NCBI GenBank assembly: GCA_030765055.1
Contig: CM060955.1
Location: 159,253,243-159,317,242, forward strand
Length of the DNA stretch: 64,000 nt
Reading direction: 5' to 3'
Origin: Mantis religiosa
Lineage: Eukaryota > Arthropoda > Insecta > Mantodea > Mantidae
Shown here: positions 1 to 11,079 of the stretch, piece by piece
How positions within the stretch are numbered: the stretch's first letter is position 1
How the letters are laid out: each line of letters begins with the position of its first letter
Made by a program: the position numbers and the translations under genes
The notes under the pieces: generated by a model
What the model saw: the letters and a program-made list of their open reading frames with translations, nothing else
Told to the model about the DNA's origin: nothing
The model's database searches: none

Positions 1-1115
1 TAAATAATAAGGTAATAATAACAATTAATAATCATTATTATTATATGGTTTATCTATATATGAACAAAGGAAAATATTTTATAGCCTACCTAACCTTTTC
101 TCACAAAGTCGACAGATGTTACAGTAAATAATATAAATAACTCATGCCTACCTGCACATTTCAGTCCATTCGTGTTTGCTTCCAAATATTTTCCTTCAAC
201 AAGCCATCTTTGTAGGATTTATGCTTTTTGTCATGAAGACAACGATGATTCTGAAATAAAATAAACAATTTCTCGTCAAATAACTTCATATCTCCTCTTT
301 CTGTCCCTGTGCAGTGCGATTGTGTTTCTCTCCCCCCCCCCCCCCCCCTCTCTCGTTTAATCGCCAAACCCGAATGTGAAAGCTTGCAGTTACCAAGGTT
401 TGACGTTAGCTAATCAAATTATAGTACAAGTTTGGTTAAAGCAGACATTTATTCCCAAATACATTTTTGATTAGCGTTTAGCATTTCTCAGTTATTCCTG
501 TTATTAGTATATTAAGTTTTCCAATACCAACACTTCTTTCAATTGTATCGTTATTTTTATGTCTTTTCTCTTCTTCTGGTCGTACAAAGAGTACAGAATT
601 TAAAGCCGTAACACAGCAACTAGATGTTAAAAGATTTCGCCTTTGGCTAAGATTACTGTATTCCCTTGTTCCCTGCAAGTAAAAATGTAATAATATAAGC
701 ATCTCTGTAAATGCTTATCTAGATTAAAGTAGATGGAAGTATACATGTTTAGGAACACCTAAGAGTCACGTGAATCTAACACGGAAGATATTTTCAAGTT
801 GTACTATAGATACACCCATATGTGTATACATAAAAACATTTCGTATGTTATAACGCCAGTAAGGTTTCCATTATACCTTGCCAATATATTACAATAAATG
901 GACTGATTATGCTGTGTGTAAAACCTTGGTCGTGTTAATATTTTCCTTATTTCAGGGTGTTACCCCTCTCAGTTATGAGCATTTTCCTAGAAGCCTGTTC
1001 AACACCAGAACCAAATTAGCTTCTACGAAACATCGCTAACACCCGTAGATTATGCACAATGAATACCGGGAACAGACCCTCCAAAACAGTGTACAGTTCT
1101 GCACAGTACAAAATA
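1..1115. other. AT-rich non-coding stretch, no gene recognised
   Basis: I see no supported gene. The stretch is AT-rich unique-looking DNA. A segment around 545-610 resembles segments near 6785-6830 and 14255-14300 (short stretch around a CAAAGAG core), which suggests a decayed dispersed repeat. Confidence 0.5.
332..348. repeat. poly-C homopolymer run (17 bp)
   Basis: An uninterrupted run of 17 C lies directly before a short TC stretch. It is a simple repeat prone to length error in sequencing. Confidence 0.9.
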
Positions 1116-2450
1116 CGAGGGCTATCCAGAAAGTAGATTACGTTTTGGAATAAAAAGTAAACAAAGTATAGGAAACAAATTTTATTATATACAGATGAAA
1201 GCCACACTCAAATACTACTTTTCGACATAGTCACCATTCAAATTAAGGCATTTATCGTAGCGATGTACGAGCTTGGAAATTCCTTCGTCAAAAAATTCGG
1301 CCGCCTGCGCCTTCAACCACTTCGTTACCTCTTCTTGCAGCTGTGCGTCGTCATCAAAACGCTGCATAGCCAGCCACTTCTTCATTGCTGGGAATAGGTG
1401 GAAGTCACTCGGTGCCAGGTCGGGACTGTACGGCGGATGAGGAAACAACTCCCACTTAAAAGATTTAAGAACTTCACGAGTGACATTTGCCGTGTGGGGC
1501 CGGACGTTGTCCTGAATCAACAAAATCTTAGAGCTCAACATTCCTCTGCGCTTGTTTTGAATGGCTCTTCTGAGTTTTTGGAGAGTTTGGCAATACCTTT
1601 GAGAGTTTATTGTAGTGCCTCTTTCCAGGAAGTCCACCAAAATCACACCTTTTCTGTCCCAAAAAAGAGTCGCCATCATCTTCCTTGCCGACATTGTTTG
1701 CATGCATTTCTTGAGTTTTTGGGGAGAACTTGTGCGCCCCCACTGCATTGATTGCAATTTCGTTTCACAGTTCACGTGTTTCACCCATGTTTCGTCACCA
1801 GTAACGATGCGATCGAGTAAAGAGTCACCATCCTTATGGTAAACGTCCAAAAAGTTCAACGCTGCAGCCATTCGCTGATTTTTGTGGTCCTCTGTCAAGA
1901 TTTTTGGAATCCATCTTGCACAAAACTTGTGGTAACCAAGCTTTTCGCTGATGATTTCGTGCAACAAACTTCGCGAAATTTGTGGAAAACTCAAAGAAAG
2001 TTCCGTTATTGTGAACCTTCGATTTTCACGGACTTTAGCATCGACTTTTTCGACAAGTTCGGCAGTCACTATGCTGGGTCTCCCACTTCGATCTTCGTCG
2101 TGAACATTGGTTCGGCCATTTTTAAATCTGATGACCCACTGACGCACTCCACCTTCAGTGATAATGTTGTCCCCATACACTTCACAAAGCTGCCGATAGA
2201 TTTCTATCGGTTTACAGTTTTTTGCAGTCAGAAACCTTATTACTGCACGCACCTCGCAGCTCGCGGGATTTTCAATTAACGCAGACATTTCAAACCGTCA
2301 CAGTATCTGAACGGAGCACAGCACGAACCTCTCACTAGCACGGCTAGATGCGGACTGAGCTGCGCAACGCTCTGACCCCAAGATGGCCGCGCTAGCCCCG
2401 CCCCTAGCGGAAACAGACGAAAACGTAATCTACTTTCTGGATAGCCCTCG
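1116..2450 (-). mobile_element. mariner DNA transposon, copy 1, apparently intact
   Basis: A 1335-bp element is bounded by perfect 31-bp terminal inverted repeats (1116-1146 and 2420-2450), both beginning CGAGGGCTATCCAG when read inward. It is flanked by TA dinucleotides (1114-1115 and 2451-2452), the target duplication of Tc1/mariner elements. Length, repeats and a single transposase gene match a complete mariner. A second copy in the opposite orientation lies at 39246-40577. Confidence 0.96.
1215..2288 (-). CDS. mariner transposase (DD34D), full-length open frame
   Basis: This 357-residue protein is the cut-and-paste transposase of the surrounding mariner. It should bind the inverted repeats and insert at TA in the nucleus. 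Residues about 8-110 form the paired helix-turn-helix DNA-binding region. The linker motif RWIPKIL (about 125-131) corresponds to the family WVPHEL motif. The catalytic triad is visible: D165 in GDETW, D260 in QDN, and D295 in SPDLAPSD, with exactly 34 residues between the second and third D. It ends in GDYVEK, as related transposases do. The length is slightly above that of Mos1 (345). No stop or frameshift is seen. Two family-typical residues differ, Q for H before D260 and V for A in the ARPH motif, so activity is not assured. The ATG starts 129 bp inside the element's inverted-repeat outer half on the minus strand. The C-terminal motifs suggest a vertumnana-like subfamily, but this is from memory and uncertain. 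Confidence 0.95.
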   Translation of the reverse strand: MSALIENPASCEVRAVIRFLTAKNCKPIEIYRQLCEVYGDNIITEGGVRQWVIRFKNGRTNVHDEDRSGRPSIVTAELVEKVDAKVRENRRFTITELSLSFPQISRSLLHEIISEKLGYHKFCARWIPKILTEDHKNQRMAAALNFLDVYHKDGDSLLDRIVTGDETWVKHVNCETKLQSMQWGRTSSPQKLKKCMQTMSARKMMATLFWDRKGVILVDFLERGTTINSQRYCQTLQKLRRAIQNKRRGMLSSKILLIQDNVRPHTANVTREVLKSFKWELFPHPPYSPDLAPSDFHLFPAMKKWLAMQRFDDDAQLQEEVTKWLKAQAAEFFDEGISKLVHRYDKCLNLNGDYVEK

Positions 2451-2492
2451 TATCTTTAGGAACACTCCATGGGTAATTATTTCAATTTTAAT

Positions 2493-2496
<4 letters not shown>

Positions 2497-2555
<59 letters not shown>
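2497..2555. repeat. (TC)n microsatellite
   Basis: About 29 perfect TC dinucleotides. It creates an artificial Leu-Ser reading frame on the plus strand, which is not a gene. Confidence 0.95.
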
Positions 2556-2559
<4 letters not shown>

Positions 2560-2965
2560 CAAGTAAAGACATTTACTAACTTGATTCAGATTGAATTTTA
2601 CATAATTTTGTACAACAGTTAAATCCGACAAGTAGGACAAAAGAATATTACAAGAAAATTCCAGTGTATGTCAAATTACCTTTTATTCTTTCTATTATTT
2701 GACTAAAATTCAATCTGGGGAAGCTATCTACATGTTTTAAGGTCCCCTGAGAAAAATACTTCACATGTCCGTCAGCAATGCACATAAAAAACGAAGATCT
2801 TTTAAACACCAAAATTTATGAAGATCAGCATCTTCCAAGACTGAGTCACAAAAATTTGCAAACTAATGTTTACAGGAAAATGTCTGGCTGTTTTAGATGG
2901 CTCCATATTTTCTTTAAAACATAATATGTATAACACGTCTACATGGCAAATTCAATGTATATCTG
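2556..2965. other. non-coding stretch, nothing recognised
   Basis: AT-rich sequence without a supported ORF or repeat between the TC run and a tRNA-like segment. Confidence 0.4.
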
Positions 2966-2968
2966 GCT

Positions 2969-3040
2969 GGCCCCGTAGCTCAATCGGTAGAGCACCTCAC
3001 CGGCGGTAAGGGTGAGGATTTTTCTCCGACCAAGATAATT
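2969..3040 (+). repeat. tRNA-like fragment (SINE head or tRNA pseudogene)
   Basis: The segment begins GGCCCCG and carries a clean D-arm and A-box (TAGCTCAATCGGTAGAGC). The anticodon arm is imperfect, and the T-arm and 3' acceptor strand are degraded (a T-rich run replaces the B-box). It is therefore not a working tRNA. It is most likely the head of a tRNA-derived SINE, truncated just upstream of the 112-bp satellite. Confidence 0.6.
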
Positions 3041-3084
3041 CCCCATCTTCCCCAGCATCTAGAAGTATGAATGAGAGTGCGATT

Positions 3085-5324
3085 GTGTGCGTGATCTAAT
3101 GATTAAAACCCAACGAATACGAGTTAACGCCTTCGATATGTTCCAAAGGAGAACGACCGCCGATATGACCATTGTAGTTAAAGGCGAGGTATAAATGTGT
3201 GCGTGATCTAATGATTAAAACCCAACGAATACGAGTTAACACCTTCGATATGTACCAAAGGAGAACGTCCGCCGATATGACCATTGGAGTTAAAGGCGAG
3301 GTATAAATGTGTACGTGATCTAATGATTAAAACCCAACGAATACGAGTTAACACCTTCGATATGTTCCAAAGGAGAACGGCCGCCGATATGACCATTGTG
3401 GTTAAAGGCGGGGTATAAATGTGTACGTGATCTAATGATTAAATCCCAACGAATACGAGTTAACACCTTCGATATGTTCCAAAGGAGAACGGCCGCCGAT
3501 ATGACCATTGGAGTTAAAGGTGGGGTATAAATGTGTACGTGATCTAATGACTAAAACCCAACGAATACGAGTTAACAGCTTCGATATGTTCCAAAGGAGA
3601 ACGGCCGCCGATATGACCATTGTAGTTAAAGGTGGGGTATAAATGTGTAAGTGATCTAATGATTAAAACCCAACGAATACGAGTTAACACCTTCGATATG
3701 TTCCAAAGGAGAACAGCCGCCGATATGACCATTGCAGTTAAAGGTGGGGTATAAATGTGTACGTGATCTAATGATTAAAACCCAACGAATACGAGTTAAC
3801 AGCTTCGATATGTTCCAAAGGAGAACGGCCGCCGATATGACCATTGTAGTTAAAGGTGGGGTATAAATGTGTACGTGATCTAATGACTAAAACCCAACGA
3901 ATACGAGTTAACAGCTTCGATATGTTCCAAAGGAGAACAGCCGCCGATATGACCATTGCAGTTAAAGGTGGGGTATAAATGTGTACGTGATCTAATGACT
4001 AAAACCCAACGAATACGAGTTAACAGCTTCGATATGTTCCAAAGGAGAACAGCCGCCGATATGACCATTGCAGTTAAAGGTGGGGTATAAATGTGTACGT
4101 GATCTAATGACTAAAACCCATCGAATACGAGTTAACAGCTTCGATATGTTCCAAAGGAGAACAGCCGCCGATATGACCATTGCAGTTAAAGGTGGGGTAT
4201 AAATGTGTACGTGATCTAATGACTAAAACCCAACGAATACGAGTTAACAGCTTCGATATGTTCCAAAGGAGAACAGCCGCCGATATGACCATTGCAGTTA
4301 AAGGTGGGGTATAAATGTGTACGTGATCTAATGACTAAAACCCAACGAATACGAGTTAACAGCTTCGATATGTTCCAAAGGAGAACAGCCGCCGATATGA
4401 CCATTGCAGCTAAAGGCGGGGTATAAATGTGTACGTGATCTAATGACTAAAACCCAACGAATACGAGTTAACAGCTTCGATATGTTCCAAAGGAGAACAG
4501 CCGCCGACATGACCATTGCAGTTAAAGGCAGGGTATAAATGTGTACGTGATCTAATGACTAAAACCCAACGAATACGAGTTAACAGCTTCGATATGTTCC
4601 AAAGGAGAACAGCCGCCGATATGACCATTGCAGTTAAAGGCGGGGTATAAATGTGTACGTGATCTAATGACTAAAACCCAACGAATACGAGTTAACATCT
4701 TCGATATGTTCCAAAGGAGAACAGCCGCCGATATGACCATTGCAGTTAAAGGCGAGGTATAAATGTGTACGTGATCTAATGACTAAAACCCAACGAATAC
4801 GAGTTAACAGCTTCGATATGTTCCAAAGGAGAACAGCCGCCGATATGACCATTGCAGTTAAAGACGGGGTATAAATGTGTACGTGATCTAATGATTAAAA
4901 CCCAACGAATACGAGTTAACAGCTTCGATATGTTCCAAAGGAGAACGGCCGCCGATATGACCATTGCAGTTAAAGACGGGGTATAAATGTGTACGTGATC
5001 GAATGATTAAAACCCAACGAATACGAGTTAACAGCTTCGATATGTTCCAAAGGAGAACAGCCGCCGATATGACCATTGTAGTTAAAGGCGGGGTATAAAT
5101 ATGTACGTGATCTAATGATTAAAACCCAATGAATACGAGTTAACAGCTTCGATATGTTCCAAAGGAGAACAGCCGCCGATATGACCATTGTAGTTAAAGG
5201 CGAGGTATAAATGTGTACGTGATCTAATGATTAAAACCCAATGAATACGAGTTAACAGCTTCGATATGTTCCAAAGGAGAACGGCCGCCGATATGACCAT
5301 TGCAGTTAAAGGCGGGATATAAAT
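3085..5324. repeat. 112-bp satellite array, 20 units
   Basis: The span is 2240 bp, exactly 20 units of 112 bp, each starting GTGTACGTGATCTAATGA or a close variant and ending in TATAAAT. Unit spacing is constant. Internal units (about 3850-4850) are nearly identical, and the outer units carry more substitutions. The many 62-residue minus-strand frames spaced every 112 bp are by-products, because 112 is not a multiple of three. No coding role is supported. Confidence 0.97.
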
Positions 5325-5337
5325 GGAACAACAAAAG

Positions 5338-5338
<1 letters not shown>

Positions 5339-5411
<73 letters not shown>
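5339..5411. repeat. (TG)n microsatellite
   Basis: About 36 uninterrupted TG dinucleotides immediately after the end of the 112-bp satellite. Confidence 0.95.
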
Positions 5412-5414
<3 letters not shown>

Positions 5415-5447
5415 TTTTCAGCTATACACCTCATTCTGAATTACAAT

Positions 5448-5825
5448 ACCGAACGGGATGGGTCAGGTGGTTTCTTCTTTTGCCTGCATTCGGGACGGCC
5501 AGGTTCGATTCCATGATTTTTGGGGGTTTCCCAGGTCGCCAGACGAATTTTGGGTAAATTAATCACTCCCACCGAATTTCTTGTCCCTCCATCTTATCTC
5601 CATTATCATTTCATATCATCTCTCATTTGTTGGTCTCTTTCAGGGTAGAAGTGTCCGTGAGACCACCGACCACCGTGGACTGCCGTGGGTGGATTGCCGG
5701 TTGTACTGACCTGCCGGGGAGTTTGCAACTTCCAAAATGTAAGGACTCTTCCCTCTGCACTGCCGTGCATCCTTGGATCGGCTGTCATTTATCTCCTTTC
5801 ACCTCATCCTTCCTTCCGGTGCAAC
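5448..5825 (+). mobile_element. SINE-A copy 1, 3'-truncated
   Basis: The head resembles a tRNA promoter: an A-box-like region (GGGATGGGTCAGGTGG) is followed by a B-box-like GGTTCGATTCC. The body shares long segments with copies at 9824, 12239, 23147 and 30440, including ATTTCTTGTCCCTCCAT, TCTCATTTGTTGGTCTC and the CTGCCGGGGAGTTTGCAA region. The 29-bp unit is absent in this copy, and the 3' end stops where a transposase remnant begins. Confidence 0.8.
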
Positions 5826-5837
5826 CAGTTTTTTTAT

Positions 5838-6254
5838 GAGTTGCAAAATGTAATGATACAACTGTAGACACTGAAGTTTATATGGGTATCTTCAATACAT
5901 TTGTGGTGCATTTGGATTATATAGAATTGAGAGATGGTTATTTCCAGCAAGATGGAGCAACGTACCATACATCTAATAACACCAAGGAAACCAATTTCTT
6001 TAATAATCGAATAATTTCAAAAGGTCTGTGACACTTCAGATCCCCTGACCTAACCTCACCGGAGTTTTTCTTGTGGGGTATACAAAAAAAGTGTACAATA
6101 ATAGGCCACGGGCAATTGATCTTCTCAAGCAATCATTTCGAACCGAAATAAGTAACATGGCGAGGATACTCTCCGTAAAACTTCAAGGAATATGGTGAGA
6201 CGAGTGCAAACATGTATAGATGCTGGTGGAGGACACGTCCAACATTTTCTCTGA
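5838..6254 (+). pseudogene. Tc1/mariner-superfamily transposase remnant (QQDGAT type), C-terminal part
   Basis: Read on the plus strand, codons from about 5858 give a recognisable transposase C-terminal half. The motif DGYFQQDGATYHTS contains the second catalytic D. This is followed by RSPDL and EFFLWG, where related proteins have a D before FFLWG, so the third acidic position here is E. The last codons read GGGHVQHFL and then a stop at 6252-6254, the usual ending of this group. There is a TGA within the frame before HFRSPDL and a frameshift near 6090, so it is dead. The N-terminal half is missing. The adjacent SINE-A (5448-5825) probably marks the break. The similarity is from family memory, and exact clade is not assigned. 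Confidence 0.8.
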
Positions 6255-7770
6255 GATGTAAATAGTGTAATGTAATCTCCCAATTGGGTATTATATTCTT
6301 CCAAAGTTGTACGTGTGTCCTATTATTGGTTCTAAATTTATGGCCTATTCGTTCATATGGATCGCACTATATTTTGATAAATTTGTAAAGCTGCACATTT
6401 TGTGGATATTCTATATCTTGAGAGTACAATACACAATTTGGAGAAGTTAGCATTCCAATTCCATGGAGATTTTTTCTGTTTCTTTAACAGGCAATCATAT
6501 CCTGCAAGCCTCATGAGGGCAACAGTAGATTTACGTAACAATTCCGGAATTACAGAAGGATTTTCTAGCAATACCAAGTTCAGTTACCAATTTTTTCATT
6601 TCATTCAGGTTTGTAATGATCATTATATGTTTCTTCACAATCCTCTAAATTGATTCATAAATGTATATCTCATTAAAATACACAATTTATGTGTAGTCTC
6701 TCATTTCTGAAATATTCTTTGTTTACATTAACAAATAGTTCTGCTTTTCTCAAATAGGGAATTGTTTTCCTGGTTTGTTTTCCGTTCTCGTTGTCATGCA
6801 AAGAGAACGAAATTTCAAAGCCATCATTATCAGTTCTTAAGCATTCTCTATTCTTTTATTCTAAGGAAATGTGTAATAGAAACATATATTGAAATGTAGC
6901 ACATCAAAATAACTTTCCATTTACTTAATGTTAAGTAAACACGTGTTTAATTTAAGTAATTTAAGTATACATACAGTTTGTTATAGGTATTAGAACATAG
7001 AGCAAACTTAATAGGTAGATTGTCAGATGTTTAAAATGAACTCTCGTGTTTTTCTGGCACGTTACTTTTGTTTTGCTCCAGTTGTGTTTATAAATTTCAT
7101 CAGAAATTTCCCCTTCAAAAAGCACAGTTTTGATGATTATGTGATTATGTGTTTTCTAATGTTTCACAATCGAGATACTGAGAAAGATCTTGGTTCGTAC
7201 GTCATGCATATTCCAAGAATGCTCCATGATGAGGCCTCATTACTGATGGCAACTTCAACAGGAGCAGCTGTCATTAAAAAACTACAAAATCATTATCAGA
7301 GCTGCCAACTCTAAGTTCCACCTCCGATCTGGATCAACAATACTTGAAAAAAGTAGGGAGAGGAAAAGAAAAAGGAAGAAGAAGCAAACACATGTGTTAC
7401 ATTTGCATCACTTTACCCATTATCGTTTAATATTTATATAGCTTCCACAAAGAACACTTACGAAAGCCCAATTTTCTGTCTGCTACACACTTCTTGAAAA
7501 TAGTCGTGTCAAATCCTTGAATTGCGCTGAACTTAAATACAAAGTTTGGATTTTAACCTATTTTTCATTATACATTCTTTGGTGCACAAACACACAGACA
7601 TACTTGCCGGTGCGGAACTTTTATAAAAATAATTGTTTATACAGGGACCACAAAACGCTCATTTTCACTGAAATCTTGAATCAAACTATTAGGTGGAATG
7701 CAATACTTTCTGTAATTATTAAGCTTAAGTACTTTTATTTACTTTATTTACGACCTCCATTGCCATAATA
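6255..7770. other. AT-rich non-coding stretch, no gene recognised
   Basis: Only short frames without recognisable motifs occur. A weak dispersed-repeat match lies at about 6785-6830 (see the entry at 1-1115). The 95-codon frame at 7027-7314 shows no motif I can name and is left unannotated. Confidence 0.4.
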
Positions 7771-8925
7771 AACGATAAATGAAATTATGTTCCAATGAGT
7801 ACAGGGTACATAGAGCTTAGAGTTACCAGACATTCATCTTTCAGGATAAGGGAAAACCTCCAACGTTAAGTCATATCGGACGATGAATGAAATGATGTTC
7901 AAATGAGTACAGGGTACATAGAGCTCAGAGTTACCAGACATTCATCTTTCAGGATAAGAGAAAACCTCCAACGTTAAGTCATATCGGACGATGAATGAAA
8001 TGATGTTCAAATTAGTACAGGGTACACAGAGCTTAGAGTTATCAGACATTCATCTTTCAGGATAAGGGAAAACCTCCAACGTCGTCATATCGGACGATGA
8101 ATGAAATGACGTTCAAATGAGTACAGGGTACATAGAGCTTAGAGTTACCAGACATTCATCTTTCAGGATAAGAGAAAACCTCCAACGTTAAGTCATATCG
8201 GACGATGAATGAAATGACGTTCAAATGAGTACAGGGTACATGGAGCTTAGAGTTACCAGACATTCATCTTTCAGGATAAGGGAAAACCTCCAACGTCGTC
8301 ATATCGGACGATGAATGAAATGACGTTCAAATGAGTACAGGGTACATAGAGCTTAGAGTTACCAGACATTCATCTTTCAGGATAAGAGAAAACCTCCAAC
8401 GTTAAGTCATATCGGACGATGAATGAAATGACGTTCAAATGAGTACAGGGTACATGGAGCTTAGAGTTACCAGACATTCATCTTTCAGGATAAGGGAAAA
8501 CCTCCAACGTTAAGTCATATCGGACGATGAATGAAATGACGTTCAAATGAGTACAAGGTACATAGAGCTAAGAGTTGCCAGACATTCATCTTTCAGGATA
8601 AGAGAAAACCTCCAACTTTAAGTCATATCGGACGATGAATGAAATGATGTTCAAATGAGTACAGGGTACATAGAGCTTAGAGTTACCAGACATTCATCTT
8701 TCAGGATAAGGGAAAACCTCCAACGTTAAGTCATATCGGACGATGAATAAAATGATGTTCAAATGAGTACAGGGTACATAGAGCTTAGAGTTACCAAACA
8801 TTCATCTTTCAGAATAAGGAAAAATCTCTGAAAGAACATTATTCATATAGCTCACTCCGACCGAGTTTCGCACTCGGGACCTCTTGAACGTGAGACAGGC
8901 AAGCTACCATCTACGCTAGTTTCAA
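7771..8925 (-). mobile_element. SINE-B copy with tandemly repeated body
   Basis: On the minus strand a tRNA-like head (about 8840-8925: CTCACGTTCAAGAGGTCCC, then a degraded B-box) is followed by about ten tandem copies of a 106-108-bp body unit (7771-8825). Single-unit relatives sit at 22524-22710 and 40749-40976, so the repeated unit is the SINE body itself. Adjacent units join at CTCCAACGTTAAG read on the plus strand. Some units lack two bases at that joint. Confidence 0.85.
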
Positions 8926-9582
8926 ATTTAATCAACTTTTCATATCTGAGTTATGTTGTGTACACACAGTACACACACATAAACTTATTCACAAACTTAT
9001 TTACTTTATTATTTATTTATCAGGAAGCCTCAAAATTTATATTTCGTAATGAAAGTGTTGAATGGAACGTATCATTTCCTTCAGGCACTCTATAGTAAGT
9101 CAGCATTTACGTTTTACATGGTAATTTCATCAAATTATGAATCTAATACATTGCAGGCCAGTATTGCTATGTTCTGCTGTTGCGCAAAAGGTGGATGTAA
9201 TCATGCAATGAAAATATTATTACTCAAAACGATAACATAAAGAAACCAACGTCACAAACGCTGAGGAACATTGCCAAAATGAAGGCTCTGGAAACCTTTG
9301 GACCAAGGTTATGCATTTCCGAGACATCCAATTGATAAACAATGAACGTTATTACAAAATATTTTGCTTTCCAAATCAGTGAACTGGAATACAAAGGAAT
9401 CATCAATACATGTCACTGCATTTAATGCTCTATTAATTCCTTGACTCCTTCTACACAGGTTGTTGCCTTTTGTGTCTTCATTTTCATATTACGTTTCTTA
9501 AAATTCATTGTTATACAGCTTATTATTGACGTTTTAAATATACATTCATGAATATACTTACTTTTCCACTTTCTCTTCCACC
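8926..9582. other. AT-rich non-coding stretch, nothing recognised
   Basis: No repeat family or gene with recognisable motifs is seen. Confidence 0.4.
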
Positions 9583-9764
9583 TACCGAGCCGAATAGTTC
9601 GAATCCCGTGGCCGACTTCCCTGATCAATGGGTTTCTCAGGTCACAGTGCGAATTTTGGTAAGCACAGTTAAATCCCCCGAATTTCTTATCTCTTCATTT
9701 TGCCTCACTTGTTATTTCACTTCAACTTTCTTCCTAATTGGATATTTTAGAAATATTTTAGGGC
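9583..9764 (+). mobile_element. SINE-A copy 2, internally deleted fragment
   Basis: It begins ACCGAGC, then jumps directly to the B-box region TTCGAATCCCGTGGCCGA, so the A-box part is deleted. The following 150 bp match the SINE-A body (GGGTTTCTCAGG, TCCCCCGAATTTCTTATC). It then runs into unrelated sequence. Confidence 0.75.
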
Positions 9765-9940
9765 TGTAAATATTTACAGGCCATGTTAAAGAGTTTTGTC
9801 TAAGTCCTCGTCCCTCAGATCAGACCAAGCGGGATGGCTCAGGCGCTTTCGTCTGTGACGCCCATTCGGGAGGCCTGGTGTCGATTCCCGTGGCCGACCT
9901 ACCTGACCCATGGGTTCTTTCGGGGTTTTCCCGGGTCGCT

Positions 9941-11079
9941 ATGATTATGATTATGAGTATAAGGGACTTCAACTGCAGAGGTCATGAGCGCCCTTTTTAA
10001 AAAAAACTGGTCATGGCAAAAGCCAGATATAAATTCCTCTAAAACACTATAAATATGTCAATAGACTTACAAAAAAATACATACACGTAAAAAAAACTAT
10101 AAAAACAATAGAAATATAATCTAAAGAGCCATAAATTCTATTCGCTAAATCCTAAAATCTAATTTAGAAAAGAATCTAAAAACTTTCTCCACTACTGCGT
10201 TATCGTCCGCTAGCATTTCTGCAAAGCTGGCCGGCAGCTGCAGAGACGTCCTAAGGTCTGCTAGGTGAAAACACTCTAGCGGCACGTGTCGTACAGATAA
10301 CGCATCATTGCAAAACGGACACAGCGGAGCAGGCTCCTTTTTAAAAAGAAAACTATGAGTAAAAAAGCAGTGCCCAATACGTAACCGAGCCAAATTCATC
10401 TCCTCGCGACGAGATGACCGACAGGAGGTAACCCAGGGAATCGGAAGTTCTTTCACAGATCTAAGTTTATTATTGCGGAGAGCGGACCACTCTTCCTGCC
10501 AGCAGGTTTGCACAGCTCTCCGCAATACGGCCCTAAAATCTTCCGATGTCACAGATGGTACTCGAACCCTGGGCTTCATGATAGCCGTCTTGGCTGCCAA
10601 ATCCGCCATTTCATTCCCCCGCAAGCCTACGTGACCAGGGATCCATGCACACACCTCGCTAACGCCAGAAGGGTGTAAAACGTGGAGGGCATCCTGTATA
10701 CGCTGCACAATAGGGTGGTAGTTGTACAGCTGCCGTAGGCTTTGAAGTGCACTGAGGGAATCACTTAGGATTAAGCAGTCCCCCAACTTTCGTCGACGTA
10801 CGTGTAAAATGGCCCGGTATATTGCATAAAGCTCTGCAGTAAAAATGGAGGTGCTAGTGTGGAATCCGAATGTATACGGTTCGGATCCACACACGTAAGC
10901 ACAACCAACACTATTTGAGCTCCTGGAGCCATCAGTATAAATTACAAAATGGTCCTCATATCACGATAAAAATTCTAAAAAACATGTGCGGATACTAGAC
11001 ATAGACGTGGTAGATTTATCATGTGTGGTCATGCCCAGATCAACGTGAGACGCTCTGCACAACCAAGGAGGGTATGTCC
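9941..11079 (-). mobile_element. 5'-truncated RNase H-encoding LINE (I-group type)
   Basis: Only the 3' end of a non-LTR retrotransposon is present. It contains the RNase H domain, the C-terminal zinc-knuckle region and an A/T-rich 3' UTR. The extreme 3' end on the minus strand is a short ATAATC-like repeat (9941-9956) rather than poly-A, as in I-like elements. The element sits inside SINE-A copy 3. No clear target duplication is visible. Confidence 0.85.
10145..10960 (-). pseudogene. LINE ORF2 C-terminus: RNase H plus zinc-knuckle tail
   Basis: An open stretch of about 271 codons encodes a ribonuclease HI domain that would degrade the RNA strand during reverse transcription. All four catalytic acids are visible: D in IYTDGSRSS, E in TAELYAIYRA, D in LSDSLSALQ, and D in GNEMADLAAK after WIPGHVGLRG. 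A C-terminal motif CPFCNDALSVRHVPLEC fits the CCHC-type finger that follows RNase H in such LINEs. An in-frame TGA at 10961-10963 separates it from the preceding LINE coding sequence, which can be read for a further 100 bp or so. Reverse transcriptase and endonuclease are missing. The copy is dead, but the RNase H part is little damaged. Confidence 0.88.

Noticed and set aside
1398..2279. Plus-strand frames opposite the mariner transposase
   Set aside because: They are antisense shadows of the minus-strand transposase. The corresponding frames also appear opposite copy 2.
2969..3040. Functional tRNA gene
   Set aside because: The D-arm is good, but the T-arm, B-box and 3' acceptor strand are degraded. 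The other tRNA-like segments in the window all continue into repeat bodies or have imperfect stems.
3096..5300. A family of 62-residue minus-strand proteins every 112 bp
   Set aside because: They are the same satellite unit translated repeatedly. There is no start context, no divergence pattern of coding sequence and no known motif.
3085..5324. CRISPR-like array
   Set aside because: The units are contiguous repeats with no unique spacers, units are far longer than CRISPR repeats, and the sequence is eukaryotic in every other respect.
7027..7314. A 95-codon plus-strand frame
   Set aside because: It has no recognisable domain, sits in AT-rich DNA and has no supporting splice or codon signal I can see.
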